From Mycobacterium genavense ATCC 51234 (GTDB lineage Bacteria > Actinomycetota > Actinomycetes > Mycobacteriales > Mycobacteriaceae), in the NCBI RefSeq assembly GCF_000526915.1, contig NZ_JAGZ01000003.1, forward strand, positions 482,500 through 546,499: a stretch of 64,000 nucleotides of DNA. Reading direction: 5' to 3'. The position numbers were made by a program, and so were the translations under genes. Positions within the stretch are counted from its first letter, which is position 1. Each line of letters starts with the position of its first letter. This document shows, piece by piece, positions 48,752 through 58,474 of the stretch. The notes under the pieces were generated by a model that saw only the letters and a program-made list of their open reading frames with translations, ran no database searches and was not told the DNA's origin.

Positions 48752-49497
48752 TCAGGTGCGGCGCTTGAGGCTTTCCACGTAGGCGGCCAGGCGCTGCTGC
48801 GTCGCGTCGGAACCCCACAGCCGGCGGACGTCGGCATCGGTAGATCATCCCGCGATTGATCGGCCCGGGCATCAGGACAAGGGGCTTGATGCCCGCGGCG
48901 GCGCACAGTTCGCGGTATTAGGTGGCGATGTCCGGCAGGTGGTCGGCCAGGCTCAACGGCAGCCCGAATCGCGCCGCCCGGCGCGCCGTGGCGCGCGCAC
49001 CCCCGCCGACATACAGCGGCGGGTGCGGCCGGCTCCAGGTGCCGGTGCAGATGCCCTCGTCGGCGCCGGACCAGACCGCCAGCAACTGCGCGACCAGATC
49101 GTCCATCAGCGCGCCGCGCCGGCTGAAATCCATTCCGAGCGAGTCGTATTCGACGGTGCGGTAACCCAGGCCCACCGTCGTGTGCAACCGGCCGCGGCTC
49201 ATGTTATCGACGAGCGCGATGTCTTCGGCAAGGCGGACCGGGTTCCACAGCGGGCCCAGCGCGCAGTCCACGCTGGCAATCATCGTCGAGGTGCGCGCCA
49301 GAAACATCGCGGCCGCCATGATCGGGTTGCAACTCCACCCATGTCCGGTGGCGTGGTGCTCGTCGACGCTGACCGAGGTGATGCCGCGGGACTCGCCCCA
49401 TTGCGCCAGTTCGGGCGCGGCGGACAACAGCGTGCTCTGGGTGCGTGGTTCTCCGTGCGGCGAGGCGACGTTGAAGCGCAGCACCGTCAATACCATG
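48752..49497 (-). pseudogene. Luciferase-like monooxygenase family protein, interrupted
   Basis: The protein begins MVLTVLRFNVASPHGEP and shows bacterial luciferase-like features: VSVDEHHATGHGW, ARTSTMIASVDCALGPLWNP, RLAEDIALVDNMSRGRL, PPLYVGGGARATARRAARFG. These enzymes use F420 or flavin. An in-frame TAA at 48918-48920 follows DHLPDIAT. The frame continues YRELCAAAGIKPLVLMPGP to MIY, then shifts near 48840 and ends DADVRRLWGSDATQQ...KRRT at 48752. With both repaired the length is about 248 residues. It is the last gene of the stf-MBL-VOC operon; its start abuts the VOC stop. Confidence 0.78.
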
Positions 49498-49983
49498 TCA
49501 GGCTCCGTCGGGGCCCGGGGCGGCGATGGACGCGACGAACGCGGCGAAGTCGGGAAACAATGCGCGATCGACGATTTCGATGCGGGTGCCGAACGGGTCG
49601 ATGTAGTAGGCGAACATCCCGAACTCCGCATCCGGTATTTGGCCCGTCGTTTCGAAGGTGAAGCCGTTGCTCTCCAACGCGCGCGCCGTCCCGGCGAGGT
49701 CGTCGGTGAAATACCCGACGTGGTACACGGCGTTACCCGGCGCGGCCGACCACGGCGTTCCCGCAACCTCCTGGACCAGTTCGATGTGCGGGCTCTGCAC
49801 GGAGTACACGATCGTCGAGGTCAGCTCGGAAACCCCGGCCGTGGTGCGAAACGGCAGCGTGTAGCTGAGCGGGGTGATCCACCGGTAGCCGGCCAGCACG
49901 GTGAGCCGGGCCATCGCGGCGTCGAGATCGGGCACCACGATGCCGGTGTGATAGAAGTCTTTGGGCTGCAACACAAATGTCAT
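49498..49983 (-). CDS. VOC superfamily (glyoxalase/dioxygenase-like) protein
   Basis: The 161-residue protein has two beta-alpha-beta-beta-beta units of the vicinal oxygen chelate fold: DFYHTGIVVPDLDAAMARL at the N-terminus and NAVYHVGYFTDDLAGTARAL in the second half. Metal-ligand candidates are His12 (FYHTG), His near YHVGY and Glu in GTRIEIVD. Such proteins act on metal-bound small molecules. The substrate is unknown. It lies 22 bases downstream of the MBL gene and abuts the luciferase-like gene, so it belongs to that operon. Confidence 0.8.
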   Translation of the reverse strand: MTFVLQPKDFYHTGIVVPDLDAAMARLTVLAGYRWITPLSYTLPFRTTAGVSELTSTIVYSVQSPHIELVQEVAGTPWSAAPGNAVYHVGYFTDDLAGTARALESNGFTFETTGQIPDAEFGMFAYYIDPFGTRIEIVDRALFPDFAAFVASIAAPGPDGA

Positions 49984-50005
49984 AGTGATGTCCCTTTCTG
50001 TGCGG

Positions 50006-51265
50006 TCACGAGTTGATCGCTATTTGCCGCGACAGCCAAGCTCTTTCCCAGAAATTGGTGGTACCGCCCAGCAGACTTTCATGGGCTTCCCGCAGCACGT
50101 CGCGCGCCCCCGAATGCTCGGGCTGCGCGGTGGCGACCAGCTCGGCAAGGTGGATGGCGTGCACGGGCCGGTTCTCGGTGAGGTGTGCCCAGGCCCGGTC
50201 GACGAGCGCGTCGGCTCCGGCCAGTTCCACCACGTCGGTCCCGACGGCGTCGAACCCGATGGGATACAGCTCGGTGGTTGACCGGTGGTGAAACCAGCCC
50301 GAGTAGTTCTCCCACACCGCCCGCACGTCCCAGGAGACCTTGCCGTAACCTTGGCCCAATTCGCATTCCGCGGGCAGGGTGATCTCGCTCATCAGGGTGT
50401 GGACGTCTTTTCCGGCGTTCATTCCGGCCACCGTCTCGTCGTGAATGTATTCGATGGCGTTGCGCAGCCAGCTGAGCTCGTGGTGGATGCGGTCGGCGCC
50501 GACGATCGGGTCGAAATGGCCGGTCACCAGCAGCTCGGGGCGCAGATCGCGTACCCGCTCGACCGACGAGATCGCGGTCAGGGCGTCACGGTAGCGATCG
50601 CCGCGCATCGTGACGAGGTTGGGGATGTGCCCGAAAATCGGCCCGAAGGTGTTTCCGCACAGGCATATTCGCTCGTCCGGCAGCCAGATCACCAGCGAGT
50701 CGGTGGTCTCGCCGCCGGGCACGGAGATCAGCTCCAGCCGGCGGCCGCCGACGTCGAGGGTGAGAATGTCTTCGAAGTCGAGATCGACCGTCGGGACGCT
50801 CTGGCCCGGCAACCGGGTGGTGCCCAGGCGGCGTTGAATGGCTTGGATCCCCGTCGCCAGGGTGTCGGCAAAGGCGAACGCGCTGCGGCTGGCGCGGTAC
50901 GGGATGAGGCGTTCGTTGTCGTCTCGCCACTGTCGCCAGTTCGCCTGGGCGACAACGATTGTGTCGGGATCACGGACGCTGTCCAGGCCGCCGACGTGGT
51001 CCACGTGTCCCTGGGTGAAGATGATGTAGCGCACCGGGGAGGAGTCGACGGCGTCGAAGTTGGCACGATGCACCGGCCCCTCGAAACCCATGCCGGTGTT
51101 GACGATCACCCGGCCGTCGCCGGTGGTCAGCAGGTACGCGTTCGACAGGCCCGGCGAGCACCACAGTCCCGGCGCGATTTCCTCGGCGCGTTCGGCCGCG
51201 GACGGCCGCAGTCCGTCGGCGCCCGGCCTGCTGCGGTAAATCGGCTCAAAGTCTCTAGCATTCAT
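50006..51265 (-). CDS. MBL-fold metallohydrolase, alkyl sulfatase-like
   Basis: The 419-residue protein has a metallo-beta-lactamase fold followed by an alkyl-sulfatase-type dimerisation domain with VWENYSGWFHHRSTTELYP. The first metal motif reads IFTQGHVDHVGG, with Gln where HxHxDH has its first His. Other motifs are CGNTFGPIFGHIPNL and LLVTGHFDPIVG. It may hydrolyse a sulfate ester or related compound. The neighbouring sulfotransferase fits sulfur ester metabolism, but the substrate is unknown. It is 9 bases downstream of the sulfotransferase gene. Confidence 0.78.
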   Translation of the reverse strand: MNARDFEPIYRSRPGADGLRPSAAERAEEIAPGLWCSPGLSNAYLLTTGDGRVIVNTGMGFEGPVHRANFDAVDSSPVRYIIFTQGHVDHVGGLDSVRDPDTIVVAQANWRQWRDDNERLIPYRASRSAFAFADTLATGIQAIQRRLGTTRLPGQSVPTVDLDFEDILTLDVGGRRLELISVPGGETTDSLVIWLPDERICLCGNTFGPIFGHIPNLVTMRGDRYRDALTAISSVERVRDLRPELLVTGHFDPIVGADRIHHELSWLRNAIEYIHDETVAGMNAGKDVHTLMSEITLPAECELGQGYGKVSWDVRAVWENYSGWFHHRSTTELYPIGFDAVGTDVVELAGADALVDRAWAHLTENRPVHAIHLAELVATAQPEHSGARDVLREAHESLLGGTTNFWERAWLSRQIAINS

Positions 51266-51274
51266 CGATGTTCC

Positions 51275-52543
51275 TCATTCAGGGCGGACGTCGAGCCGGT
51301 CGAAGTAGAAGTCGAACCGCCCACGCAGTTCGTCGGCCGAGACGCCGAAGTGCCGTTGCAGGTCGTAGCGGATTCGACCGTGCTTTCCGCGCGGATTGCC
51401 GTCGAGGTATTGCTGAAACCGGTTGCGCACCTTCGGCGCCAATTCGACCCCGCCGCACCGGTAAAGCTGCTCGAGCAACGACAATTCGTTGCCGTTGAGT
51501 TGGTGGAAGTTCACGTCGATGCTGCGTTCGGACGGCACCAGGTCGCGGTCCCGCACGCACGCGCTGAGCAGCCGGTGCACCCGGTCGGTCCAGTAGTCCA
51601 GCAGCCACCCCGGATCGATGCTGGTCCGGCGCAGTCGATCGGAGTAGGCCATCATCGTGATCGCCGACTGCACGACCGCCACGGGATCGCGGTGCGTGAA
51701 CGCCACCGTCGCATCGGGAAAGTTCGCCATCAGCGGCCCAAGCTGCTCGCAATGCTGGGGGCTCTTGAGGATCCAGGTCTGCGGGCCACGCAGAAAGGTC
51801 AGCGCCTGCAGGACCTTCCTCAGGTACGCGTAGTGCCGTGTGTGGTCGAGCGCGAGGTAATAATCGCGCCAATCCGGCACGCGGGCATGCCATTCCAGGA
51901 CCTAGCCCGCAAGGTCGAGATCGAGGAGTTCGACCTCCTCCTCGATCGCCTCGGGAAAGCGGTCGTGCATGGCGGCCACCACGGGCGCACTGACCATCAG
52001 GGCGTCGTGTTCGGCCTTGGCGCGCGCATAGCGCGGATCCACTCCGAAGATGTCGGGGCCCTCACCGCGCGCGGGGATCGGCTCCTGGCTCTCCCAATAC
52101 GGCAAGGCGCGCCGGCGCGGGTCGGCGGCAATAAGATTCACCAGATGGGTGGTGCCGGATCGCAGCATCCCGACGACGATGAACGGCTTCTCGATGCTAA
52201 TCGACTCGATCTCGGGGTAGCGCTTGATGAGCTCGGTAAGCGACAACCGGTTTCGCAGCAGGCGAACTATGCGCTGCCGCAACGTCGATTGAGTGAGCTG
52301 CCGCAGGCCGTCGTCGGATTCGATGGCCGCGACGTGAGCGGTTAGACGGTCACCGAAACCGTCCGTGTCGTCCAGATCGTCGGCGCCGGCCTGCTCGACG
52401 GCTTCCGCGAGCATCCGGTCGATGTCGAATTCGACCGGTCTGGACTCGGTGAATTCCAGTATCTGTCGCTGCACGTCGGTCAGCCGCGGCGAGGTCAGGT
52501 CGTCGAAGTCGATGTCAGCGATGTCGGGGCCCGCTGAGCCCAT
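51275..52543 (-). pseudogene. Sulfotransferase family gene with in-frame TAG
   Basis: The product would be about 422 residues of the sulfotransferase_3 type, which moves sulfate from PAPS. The 5'-phosphosulfate loop IVVGMLRSGTTHLVNL and the 3'-phosphate motif AFTHRDPVAVVQSA are present, with LKSPQHCEQL between. A TAG at 51902-51904 splits the gene in the same frame (LDLDLAG, stop, VLEWHARVPDWRDYY). The second half keeps full similarity, so the stop is recent or an error. It is first in the stf-MBL-VOC-luciferase-like operon and diverges from iclR. Confidence 0.8.
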
Positions 52544-52566
52544 GCGACCGCCTCTTCGACCGAGTG

Positions 52567-52600
52567 TCGAATATTCGACGTATCATTCGAAATATGATAC
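52567..52600. promoter_or_regulatory. Palindromes between sulfotransferase and iclR genes
   Basis: TCGAATATTCGA (52567-52578) is a perfect 12-base palindrome. GTATCAT (52580-52586) and ATGATAC (52594-52600) form an inverted repeat with a seven-base spacer that covers the iclR ATG. Both lie in the 50-base gap between divergent genes, where an IclR-type regulator would bind to control itself and the operon. Binding is inferred. Confidence 0.5.
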
Positions 52601-53481
52601 GGACGGTAGACGCGGTGCAGACGCCTCGTCAACCCACTTCGCCACCGACCGAGCGCGTGGTCGCGATCATGCGGCTGCTCGCCTCGCAACCAACGCACGC
52701 CTTCTCGCTCGCCGAGATCACCCGCGAGCTGAGCATCAGCCGCGCCACCGGGCATGCGATCCTGACGACCCTGGCCGCCCACCACTGGGTGGTGCGTGAC
52801 ATCGCGACGGCCGCCTATTCCTGGGGGCCGGGCATCGCGTCGCTGGCCCAGCCGTCCGGCGACCGGGTCTTTCATGGCATCTTGCAGCAGCTCGCCGATT
52901 CGACAGCGGCACAAGCATTTCTGGCCCGACGCGAGGGCAATGCCATCGTGGTGCTGGACAGCGCCGGTGAATCCGCTTCCGGGATACGCATCGAACGTGG
53001 ACTGCGCATGCCGCTGGTCGCGCCGTTCGGCCGCGACTACATCGCCTGGAGCCCGGCGTCCGCGCGACGCGCCTGGCTGGAGGGCATCGGCAAGCCGTCG
53101 GCCGCACTGTCACGGCGAATCACGGCGGTGCTCAGCGAGATTCGGCAACGCGGTTATACTGTCGAGCGGCTCAGCCGCGAATACCTGCAGGTTTACACGG
53201 CACTGCGCGCACTGCGCGGCGACGGAGAACCCGACGCGATCACCGCGCACCTGGCGCGGGCTTTCGCCGACCTGACGGTGATCGACGTGCTGGACAGCGA
53301 GCTCGCCGAAAACGAGACGCACAGCATCGCCACCATTTCCGCGCCGATCTTCGACGACGACGGGGTGGTCACCATGTCGATCAGCGCCGCACCGTTCACC
53401 GAGCTGAGCGCCGCCGACCTCGCGCGGCTGCGTGAGCAGGTGTGCGCAGCGGCGCGAAGGATCGCGAACCCTACAAGTTAG
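52594..53481 (+). CDS. IclR family transcriptional regulator
   Basis: The 295-residue protein has an N-terminal winged helix-turn-helix (FSLAEITRELSISRATGHAI, then LTTLAAHHWVVRD) and a C-terminal IclR effector-binding domain with ARREGNAIVVLDSAG and TISAPIFDDDGVVTMSISA. ATG at 52594 is used; GTG at 52564 is an in-frame alternative, and neither has a Shine-Dalgarno sequence. It is divergent from the sulfotransferase operon and probably regulates it. The 3' end overlaps the convergent DUF2237 gene by 11 bases. Confidence 0.85.
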   Translation: MIRTVDAVQTPRQPTSPPTERVVAIMRLLASQPTHAFSLAEITRELSISRATGHAILTTLAAHHWVVRDIATAAYSWGPGIASLAQPSGDRVFHGILQQLADSTAAQAFLARREGNAIVVLDSAGESASGIRIERGLRMPLVAPFGRDYIAWSPASARRAWLEGIGKPSAALSRRITAVLSEIRQRGYTVERLSREYLQVYTALRALRGDGEPDAITAHLARAFADLTVIDVLDSELAENETHSIATISAPIFDDDGVVTMSISAAPFTELSAADLARLREQVCAAARRIANPTS

Positions 53482-53857
53482 CCAGGTCGTCGGGAACGTC
53501 GACTTGGTGTTCCAGCAGCGCCTCGAGCGGCACCACCTCGAGGGTGCGTTCATGGGTGCACGCCAGCACCACGGGCGCGGCGCGCCCATCTCGATGAGCT
53601 TGCAGCCAATTCAGGGCGGTCACACACCAGCGGTCACCGGGCAGCAGACCCGGAAAGCGGTACTCGGGAACGGGAGTCAGCAAATCGTTGCCGATGGAAC
53701 GCTGGTGCTCGAGAAAATCCGCCGTCATCACCGCGCAGATTGTGTGCCGGCCGACGTCCTCGGGTCCGCTCGAGCAACAGCCGTCGCGGTAGTAACCGGT
53801 GAGGGGTTCGGTGCCACACGGTTGCAGTGGGCCGCCGAGCACGTTGCGATCGGACAT
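53471..53857 (-). CDS. DUF2237 family protein
   Basis: The 128-residue protein matches DUF2237: NVLGGPLQPCGTEPLTGYYR, GCCSSGPEDVGRHTICAVMT, FPGLLPGDRWCVTALNWLQA and HERTLEVVPLEALLEH. Conserved Cys and His residues suggest metal or thiol chemistry, but no function is established for the family. It is full length and intact. It converges with iclR. Confidence 0.85.
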   Translation of the reverse strand: MSDRNVLGGPLQPCGTEPLTGYYRDGCCSSGPEDVGRHTICAVMTADFLEHQRSIGNDLLTPVPEYRFPGLLPGDRWCVTALNWLQAHRDGRAAPVVLACTHERTLEVVPLEALLEHQVDVPDDLANL

Positions 53858-54105
53858 CTCGTTAGTATCGCGCCGACGGGGCCGAAGTTAGAAGAGACAG
53901 CACCGCGTAGATCCTGCGAATGTGCCGTGCCGGTACGCCTGCCGACGGCACCGTCGCGGCATCGGCGTCGTCAGCAAAAGACATCGCATGCGATAGTTGC
54001 AATATAAATTGTTTGGGTTGCGCATGCTGGCTGGTTGCTCGCTTTGGGGTGCACCGCTTCCGCGGCGAATGGACTCGCCCGCCCCAGCAGGGTTAACTCA
54101 GGGCA
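53858..54105. other. Intergenic region upstream of the TM2 gene
   Basis: No gene is supported in these 248 bases. A perfect palindrome ATCGCATGCGAT lies at 53983-53994. Just downstream TATAAAT (54003-54009) resembles a -10 element, which would give the TM2 gene a leader of roughly 90 bases. These are sequence observations without known function. Confidence 0.35.
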
Positions 54106-54567
54106 ATGTCGACGCCGAACCCACCCGGTTTCCCCGCCGTCCCGCCGCCCGAGGGTTGGCAGCCGCCGGACTACGTGCCGCCCCGCTATCCGCCGCCGTC
54201 GGGGTACCAGCCGCCGGGCTACCCGCCTCCGTAGCCATATCCCGGGTATCCCGGGTATCCCGGAATTGATCCCCAGGCGCCATTCGGGCGCGATCCCGTC
54301 ACAGGTGTTCCACTGTCGGACAAGTCCGGTACCACGGCGGGGATGTTGCAGCTGTTCTTCGGCGTGTTCGGTGTCGGCCGCTTCTATATCGACTCGACCC
54401 AGATCGCGGTCGCGCAGCTGCTGCTCGGTCTCGTCGGACTCGTCTTCACCCTGTTCTGCTTCATCGCGTCACCGCTCCTGCTCGGCAGCATCATCTGGGC
54501 CATCGTCGACGCGATCATGATGTTCACCGGCAGTGTGAAAGACAATTACGGCCGCAGGCTGCGCTAG
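54106..54567 (+). pseudogene. Proline-rich TM2 domain membrane protein with in-frame TAG
   Basis: The frame starts MSTPNPPGFPAVPPPEGW with a proline/tyrosine-rich cytoplasmic region, meets TAG at 54232-54234 (GYPPP, stop, PYPGYPGYPG) and continues in frame. It then encodes a TM2 domain: two membrane helices around FFGVFGVGRFYID and QLLLGLVGLVFTLFCF, ending VKDNYGRRLR. The stop sits where tyrosine or glutamine is expected in the PPP-x-PYPGYP repeats. Restart at ATG 54343 would keep most of the TM2 domain, so partial function is possible. The role is unknown. Confidence 0.7.
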
Positions 54568-54661
54568 TCCCAGATCACGATCAGGTCACAATTGCCAACC
54601 TCAAGCATTGCGATCGGCGCGTCGAACCTCCTGCGGGACAAGGGAAATCTAGTGTCACTTC

Positions 54662-55792
54662 GTGAACCGGCGAACGATCATGAAGTTGCCTCTGGCGCTG
54701 GCAGCTGGCGCGGCATTGACCCAGATGCCGCGCGCTTCTGCTGAAGCGACCCGGTGGTCGACTGAACGCGCCAACGCCTGGTATCGCGCGCAGGGTTGGC
54801 CTGTCGGCGCGAATTACATCCCGTCGACCGCGATCAATCAGCTTGAGATGTTTCAGCCGGGAACGTTTGACCCGCAACGCATTGACGGCGAATTAGGTGT
54901 GGCCCGCGCGCTCGGGTTCAACACCATGCGGGTCTTCCTGCACGACCAATTGTGGGCGACCGACCGCCAGGGCTTCCAGAGCCGGCTGGCCCAGTTCGTC
55001 GGAATCGCGTCGCGCCATAGCATTAAGCCGCTCTTCGTCTTGTTCGACTCCTGTTGGGACCCGTTCCCCAAGGCCGGACCGCAGCATGCGCCGGTACCGG
55101 GAGTGCACAACTCCGGCTGGGTGCAGAGTCCGGGTGCAGAACGACTCGGCGATCCCCGCTACGTCTCGGTTATGCAGGACTACGTCACCGGGGTCTTGAG
55201 CCAGTTCCGCAATGACGACCGGGTTTTGGGTTGGGACCTGTGGAACGAGCCCGACAATCCCGCAAAGGAATATCGCAAGGTCGAGCGCGCCGACAAGCTG
55301 CAGCATGTCGCCGACCTGCTTCCCCAGGTGTTCCGGTGGGCGCGAGCGGTCGATCCGGCTCAACCGCTGACGAGCGGTGTGTGGCAGGGGTCGTGGGGAG
55401 ACCGGGGAAGCCGCAGCACCATCGGCGCCATTCAGCTCGACAACGCCGACGTAATCACCTTCCACAACTACGGCAAACCCGCCGAGTTCGAATCGAAGAT
55501 CAACGAACTGGCACCGATGGGTCGCCCGATCCTGTGCACCGAGTACATGGCCCGGTCCCAGGGCAGCACCATCGAAACGATCTTGCCAATCGCCAAGCGG
55601 CACAATGTCGGTGCGTTCAACTGGGGCTTCGTGGCCGGGAAAACCCAGACCTACTTTCCGTGGGACTCCTGGAATCACCCGTACACCGCACCGCCGAAAC
55701 TGTGGTTCCACGACCTGCTGCTTCCCGACGGACGGCCCTATCGGCCGAATGAAATGCAGGCGGTTCGCGGCCTGACCGGCGGGCTGAGCTGA
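54662..55792 (+). CDS. Secreted glycoside hydrolase family 5-like protein
   Basis: The 376-residue protein starts at GTG with a signal peptide carrying a twin-arginine-like motif (NRRTIMKLPLALAAGAAL), cleaved probably after PRASA. The catalytic barrel shows the acid/base WDLWNEPDNP (about residue 197) and the nucleophile ILCTEYMARS (about 295), with FNTMRVFLHDQLWA in an early strand. Such enzymes cut beta-glucans or mannans. The substrate is not clear from sequence. It stands alone between the TM2 gene and the convergent oxygenase operon, and is intact. Confidence 0.82.
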   Translation: MNRRTIMKLPLALAAGAALTQMPRASAEATRWSTERANAWYRAQGWPVGANYIPSTAINQLEMFQPGTFDPQRIDGELGVARALGFNTMRVFLHDQLWATDRQGFQSRLAQFVGIASRHSIKPLFVLFDSCWDPFPKAGPQHAPVPGVHNSGWVQSPGAERLGDPRYVSVMQDYVTGVLSQFRNDDRVLGWDLWNEPDNPAKEYRKVERADKLQHVADLLPQVFRWARAVDPAQPLTSGVWQGSWGDRGSRSTIGAIQLDNADVITFHNYGKPAEFESKINELAPMGRPILCTEYMARSQGSTIETILPIAKRHNVGAFNWGFVAGKTQTYFPWDSWNHPYTAPPKLWFHDLLLPDGRPYRPNEMQAVRGLTGGLS

Positions 55793-55966
55793 GCGCGTCC
55801 GACATCAACGCCGAAACGCCACGACGGTAAGCCTAGGCAACAAAAACGAATTTCGCGTCCGGATAAGGCGTTCCATGCTGTGATCCAGCCGACGCCCGGA
55901 ACGTGAGGTCGGCTCAGCTGTGTACCAGGGTATGGGAGACCCGCGTGACAATCCTGAAGGACCAAG

Positions 55967-57106
55967 CTAGGGCCGGGCGGCCGCCGCGAGGTTCTCCGCG
56001 ACCTCGTGTTGCCAAAACTTGTTGGCGTGGTTGGTGTCTATCTCGATTTCGAAGCGATCGGTCATCTCCGCGGTGACGTCGGCGGCGTCGACGTAGAACT
56101 GGTCGTACCAGCGCCGGTGCTGATACACCGCGCCGTCCTCCTCGGTAAGCAACGGGTTTTCGATGCGTGTCTTGTGCTTCCAGATCTCGACGTCTTCGAG
56201 GAAGCCGTCGCCGAACGATCGGCTCATCGCGGCGGCGAGCTTGGCCGCCTTGTCCGCCGGCAGACCGGGCAGTTCTTGAACGGCCACCCCCCACTGCAGC
56301 ACGAACGAGCTGTGGGTGACCGGATAGTGGCAGTTGATCAGCGCCACTTCGATCGTGAAGTCCGGCGCCACGTCGTTGTGCAGCCAGTTGACCATCTAGG
56401 CGGGGCCGAAATACGTTGCCTCGGAGCGCAGTTTCGTTCCCTCCCAGAGCTTTTCGTAGTTTTTCGTAGTATCGGGCCGGGCCTTCGACTCCATGATCTG
56501 GGTCGCGGTGTGGCCCTCGATGATGTTCTTGAAGAACGTCGGGTACGCGTGATGGATGTAGAAGAAGTGGGCTATGTCGACGTTGTTGTCGACGATCTCG
56601 CGGCAATGTGACCCTTCGATGAGGATCGAGTTCCACGACCACGGCGACCATTGCCCTTCGTCGTATCCGTCGATGGTCGGCGGGAAGAGCTCCGGGGCCG
56701 GCGTCGACCCCTCGGGGTCGTGCCAGACGAGCAGTTGGCCATTGACCTCTCCGGTGGGCCAGCGTCGTGTCCGCGCCGATCGGGGCGTGCGCTTGGCGTA
56801 GGGCACCAGCGAGCAGCGCCCGGTCGAGCCTTGCCAACGCCAGTCGTGAAACGGGCAGGCTATCGAGTCACCCTTGACCGTCCCCTGGGACAGGTCGCCA
56901 CCCATGTGGCGGCAGTACGCGTCGAGAACATGCACCTCGCCTTCGGCGTCGGCGAACACCACCAGGCGAGTGCCGAAGGCGTTGATCGCGTGCGGATTTC
57001 CGTCGCGGAAGTCTTCGGCCAGGCCGATGCAGTGCCAGCCGCGGGCAAAGCGTGTCATGGGTACACCGGTGTCGATGTCCCGGATGTCGTTGTCGATGTC
57101 GACCAT
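55967..57106 (-). pseudogene. Rieske non-heme iron oxygenase, KshA-like, with in-frame TAG
   Basis: The product would be about 379 residues resembling the oxygenase of 3-ketosteroid 9-alpha-hydroxylase. The Rieske centre ligands are in YCRHMGG and CPFHDWRW. The mononuclear iron site is in REIVDNNVDIAHFFYIHHAY. A TAG at 56396-56398 interrupts it after YFGPA, and MVNWLHNDVAPDFTIEVALI continues in the same frame, where the family usually has Tyr. GGAGG seven bases before the ATG overlaps the end of the nitronate monooxygenase gene, so it is the last gene of that operon. The true substrate could be a steroid or another ring compound. Confidence 0.8.
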
Positions 57107-57118
57107 AGTGATGCCTCC

Positions 57119-58222
57119 TCAGTCGTCTTCAGCCAGTCGTCGCACGGTGGCCAGCCACTCCTCGACGATGTCGAGGACCACGTCCCGCGAGCGCCGCACC
57201 TTGTTGATCGACCCGATGATCTGACCCGCCGGGGAGCCCGACAACGCACTCGACCGCGCCCGCATGAACCGAGCGGATGCATCGGCGTAGATGATGCCTT
57301 GCAACGGCATTGGCAGTGGTTCCGGATTGTCGGGGCCGTCCCAGGCCTCGGTCCATTCGGTGCGGATCTGCCTGGCGAACTTGCCGGTCATCGCGCGCGA
57401 CCGCACCGTGTCGGAGTACCCGGCCCTCAAGAGGTTCTCGACGACCCACGGTTCGGTCGACGCCTCGGCGACCGTCTGCCACAGCGATCCTGTCCAAGTG
57501 CCCTGCGCGCCCAGGGCCATCGCGGCCGCCATCTGCCGGCCGTTCCCGATGCCCCCCGCAGCCAGCACGGGGATATCGGGTCCGACCTCGTCGACGACCG
57601 CGGGCACCAGAACCATCGTGGAGATCTCGCCGGTGTGCCCGCCGGCCTCGCCGCCCTGGGCGATGATCACGTACACGCCGGCGTCGACGTTGCGCCGGGC
57701 ATGGCGCGGCGAACCGCTCAACGCGCCTACCAGGACGCCCTTTTCGTGCGCGGCCTCGACGGCGTACGCCGGTGGCGGGCCCAGCGCATTGACGACCATC
57801 GACACCGGGTGACGAAGCGCGACCTCCACCTGGCCGGGCCCTTCCGCCTCGACCCCGAGGCCCGCGGCGATCACCCGCCGCTCGGCGTCCTCCGGCAGCG
57901 GTGGCACGCCGTGGTTACTCAGCACCTTTTCCATGTGTTCGGTGTGGGTGGCCGGGATCAGCTCGCGCAGCGCGTCCAGGCTGTAGGGCTCACCTCTGCC
58001 GACGAACTTCTCCGGCATCTCGAAGTCCACACCGTACGGCCGGCCGCCGACGTGCTCGTCGATCCAGGACAGCTCGACCTCGAGGCGCTCGGCGTTGTAG
58101 GCCAGCGCGCCCAGAACGGCGTAGCCTCCGGCCTTGCTGACCTCGGCGACGACGTCGCGACAGTGCGAGAACGCGAATAGCGGGAATTCGATACCGAGTC
58201 GTTCACAGAGCGCGTTCGCCAT
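57119..58222 (-). CDS. Nitronate monooxygenase family (NPD-type) flavoprotein
   Basis: The 367-residue FMN protein starts MANALCERLGIEFPLFAFSH. The barrel carries AQGGEAGGHTGEISTMVLVP and VLAAGGIGNGRQMAAAMALG, which bind the flavin phosphate in this family, then GTWTGSLWQT. Members oxidise nitronates, but many actinobacterial copies sit in steroid or xenobiotic gene clusters with unknown substrates. It lies between the SDR and KshA-like genes on the same strand. Confidence 0.85.
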   Translation of the reverse strand: MANALCERLGIEFPLFAFSHCRDVVAEVSKAGGYAVLGALAYNAERLEVELSWIDEHVGGRPYGVDFEMPEKFVGRGEPYSLDALRELIPATHTEHMEKVLSNHGVPPLPEDAERRVIAAGLGVEAEGPGQVEVALRHPVSMVVNALGPPPAYAVEAAHEKGVLVGALSGSPRHARRNVDAGVYVIIAQGGEAGGHTGEISTMVLVPAVVDEVGPDIPVLAAGGIGNGRQMAAAMALGAQGTWTGSLWQTVAEASTEPWVVENLLRAGYSDTVRSRAMTGKFARQIRTEWTEAWDGPDNPEPLPMPLQGIIYADASARFMRARSSALSGSPAGQIIGSINKVRRSRDVVLDIVEEWLATVRRLAEDD

Positions 58223-58474
58223 GCTTTAGCGACCTTCCTGAGTCACAGTGGATTCCAACGAGCTGTCCCTTCGTCGACGCCATCAGCTCCTGCGCGGCAA
58301 TGTCACGGCGACGCTCGAGCTGGCGGCGGCCAGCGGCTCGGCGTACGGGACACCCGCGGGGTCGGCCAGATCGTCCGGATCGCGATCGCACCGTCGTCTG
58401 AGCGCTCGACGGTGATCGCCGCGTCGCCGCTCATTGCCGCGTTGCGCCGTGTGTGTCGGTCATGACTGCCATTC
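58223..58474 (-). other. Spacer with possible gene remnant
   Basis: About 250 bases between the SDR stop and the nitronate monooxygenase gene. The minus strand has a frame reading MSGDAAITVERSDDGAIAIR, which resembles the N-terminal strand of an enoyl-CoA hydratase, and after a frame change AAQELMASTKGQLVGI. No complete domain survives. It may be a deletion remnant of a crotonase-type gene; the evidence is thin. Confidence 0.3.

Noticed and set aside
58203..58391. A small gene between SDR and nitronate monooxygenase
   Set aside because: The translation is Arg-rich with no domain, and only short stretches in different frames resemble crotonases. It is listed as a possible remnant only.
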